Assembly (NCBI GenBank): GCA_017880705.1
Contig: JADGRS010000224.1
Span: forward strand, 1 to 5,847
From: Burkholderiales bacterium
GTDB lineage: Bacteria > Pseudomonadota > Gammaproteobacteria > Burkholderiales > Usitatibacteraceae
DNA: 5,847 nt
Reading direction: 5' to 3'
The translations under genes were made by a program, and so were the position numbers. The notes beneath the pieces are model-generated. The model was not told the origin of the DNA. It saw only the letters and a program-made list of their open reading frames with translations, and did not search any database. Below, in pieces: positions 4,937-5,847 of this stretch (positions are counted from its first letter, which is position 1; the number at the start of each line of letters is the position of its first letter).

Positions 4937-5847
4937 ATGGCCGCCGTCACACCCGCCAAGGCAACGGACCGCAAGCTCGGGCTGAAGGAATTGCTCGACT
5001 GGATGGTCGCGGACGGGCTCGTGGATGCGGCCGTGGCGACGAAGGTGATGCACGAGGCGCGCATGTCGGGGAGCACGGCGAAGCGCCACCCGATCGCGCT
5101 GATCGGCGAGGCGCGGCTGCGCTCGCTGAAGCCACCGCAGTCGCCGCTGACGCCGCAGGCGATCACCGAGTGGCTGGGCGGGCGGCTGAAGATCCCGTTC
5201 TATCACATCGACCCGCTCAAGATCGACCTCAAGTCGGTCACTGCGGTGATGTCCGCCGACTACGCCAAGCAGCGCGGCATCCTCGCCGTCGAGGTGAGCG
5301 GCAAGGACGTGACCATCGCGGTCTCCGAGCCCTTCATGACGAGCTGGGAAGCGGAGCTCTCGTCGATGCTGCGCCTGAACATCAAGCGCGTGCTCGCGAA
5401 CCCGGTGGACATCGAGCGCTACCAGGGCGAGTTCTTCAACCTCGCGAAGAGCATGAAGCGCGCCGAGGCCTCCGGCGTGCAGACCTCGGGCCTCTCCAAC
5501 TTCGAGCAGCTGGTGGAGCTCGGCAACGCGGGGCGCACCCTCGACGCGAACGACCACCACATCGTCCACCTCGTGGACTGGCTGTGGCAGTACGCCTTCG
5601 ACCAGCGTGCGAGCGACATCCACCTCGAGCCCAAGCGCGAGATCGGCCTGCTGCGCTTCCGCATCGACGGCGTGCTGCACGAGGTCTACCAGGTGCCGTT
5701 CTCGGTGATGGTCGCGATGACCGCGCGCATCAAGATCCTCGGGCGCATGGACGTGATGGAGAAGCGCCGGCCGCAGGATGGCCGCATCAAGACGCGCATG
5801 CCCGACGGGGAAGAGATCGAGCTGCGCCTGTCGACGCTCCCCACCGC
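4937..5847 (+). CDS. GspE/PilB-type secretion ATPase, N-terminal part (runs off window)
   Basis: The first 303 codons of a gene that continues past the window end. Residues about 76-160 resemble the T2SSE N-terminal/MshEN domain (LGGRLKIPFYHIDPLKIDL, later IAVSEPFMTSW). From about 210 onward is the N2 half of the hexameric ATPase: ASDIHLEP (225-232), RFRIDG (240-245) and RIKILGRMDVMEKRRPQDGRI (264-284), the aspartate-box region of type II secretion, type IV pilus and related motors. Walker A, Walker B and any tetracysteine zinc motif would lie downstream and are not visible, so activity cannot be judged. ATG 4937 is the first start after a palindromic repeat ending at 4924. No good Shine-Dalgarno is seen. 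The neighbours are unrelated, so it may be a stand-alone GspE/PulE homologue; gspE, pilB and mshE cannot be told apart here. Confidence 0.9.
   Translation, partial: MAAVTPAKATDRKLGLKELLDWMVADGLVDAAVATKVMHEARMSGSTAKRHPIALIGEARLRSLKPPQSPLTPQAITEWLGGRLKIPFYHIDPLKIDLKSVTAVMSADYAKQRGILAVEVSGKDVTIAVSEPFMTSWEAELSSMLRLNIKRVLANPVDIERYQGEFFNLAKSMKRAEASGVQTSGLSNFEQLVELGNAGRTLDANDHHIVHLVDWLWQYAFDQRASDIHLEPKREIGLLRFRIDGVLHEVYQVPFSVMVAMTARIKILGRMDVMEKRRPQDGRIKTRMPDGEEIELRLSTLPT

Overview
The window is GC-rich DNA with strong G/C preference at third codon positions in every convincing gene. The protein families (a CbbR-type LysR regulator, a cation diffusion facilitator, a nitronate monooxygenase-like flavoprotein, a TrhA/hemolysin III membrane protein and a GspE/PilB-type ATPase) and the dense gene packing suggest a free-living proteobacterium. 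Betaproteobacteria is my best guess, from general resemblance only.

Layout. Positions 1-432 hold no convincing gene. This stretch is dominated by a perfect 42-bp inverted repeat (1-42 and 286-327) and a 30-32 bp direct repeat (36-67 and 396-425). At 433-681, on the minus strand, lies a small unrecognised gene with a very good Shine-Dalgarno sequence. Facing away from it, after a compact regulatory gap with LysR-type dyads, a LysR regulator (781-1704) overlaps a cation efflux gene (1701-2609) by 4 bases, so these two should be co-transcribed. A second plus-strand run follows: a nitronate monooxygenase-like flavoprotein (2753-3937), a small four-cysteine protein (about 3934 or 3967 to 4188) and a TrhA/hemolysin III membrane protein (4193-4810). 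The last gene, from 4937 past the window end, encodes the N-terminal part of a secretion/pilus-type ATPase.

The most distinctive feature is a pair of composite palindromic repeats at 2609-2716 and 4813-4924. Each consists of two inverted units of about 28-30 bp around a 26-nt spacer containing a conserved 8-bp inner stem, plus a third half-unit on one side. This is the organisation of REPIN/REP-type elements. The two composites lie in opposite orientation and bracket exactly the three-gene run, and the two long arms of each show matched substitutions.

Functionally, the first pair suggests regulated metal export, although the inducer and the metal cannot be read from sequence. The three-gene run pairs a flavin enzyme carrying an added Cys cluster with a small Cys-rich protein and a membrane protein. 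No complete new system is provable here. The best leads are the repeat-bracketed run, the possible metal cluster in the flavoprotein, and the anomalous start of the small Cys protein.
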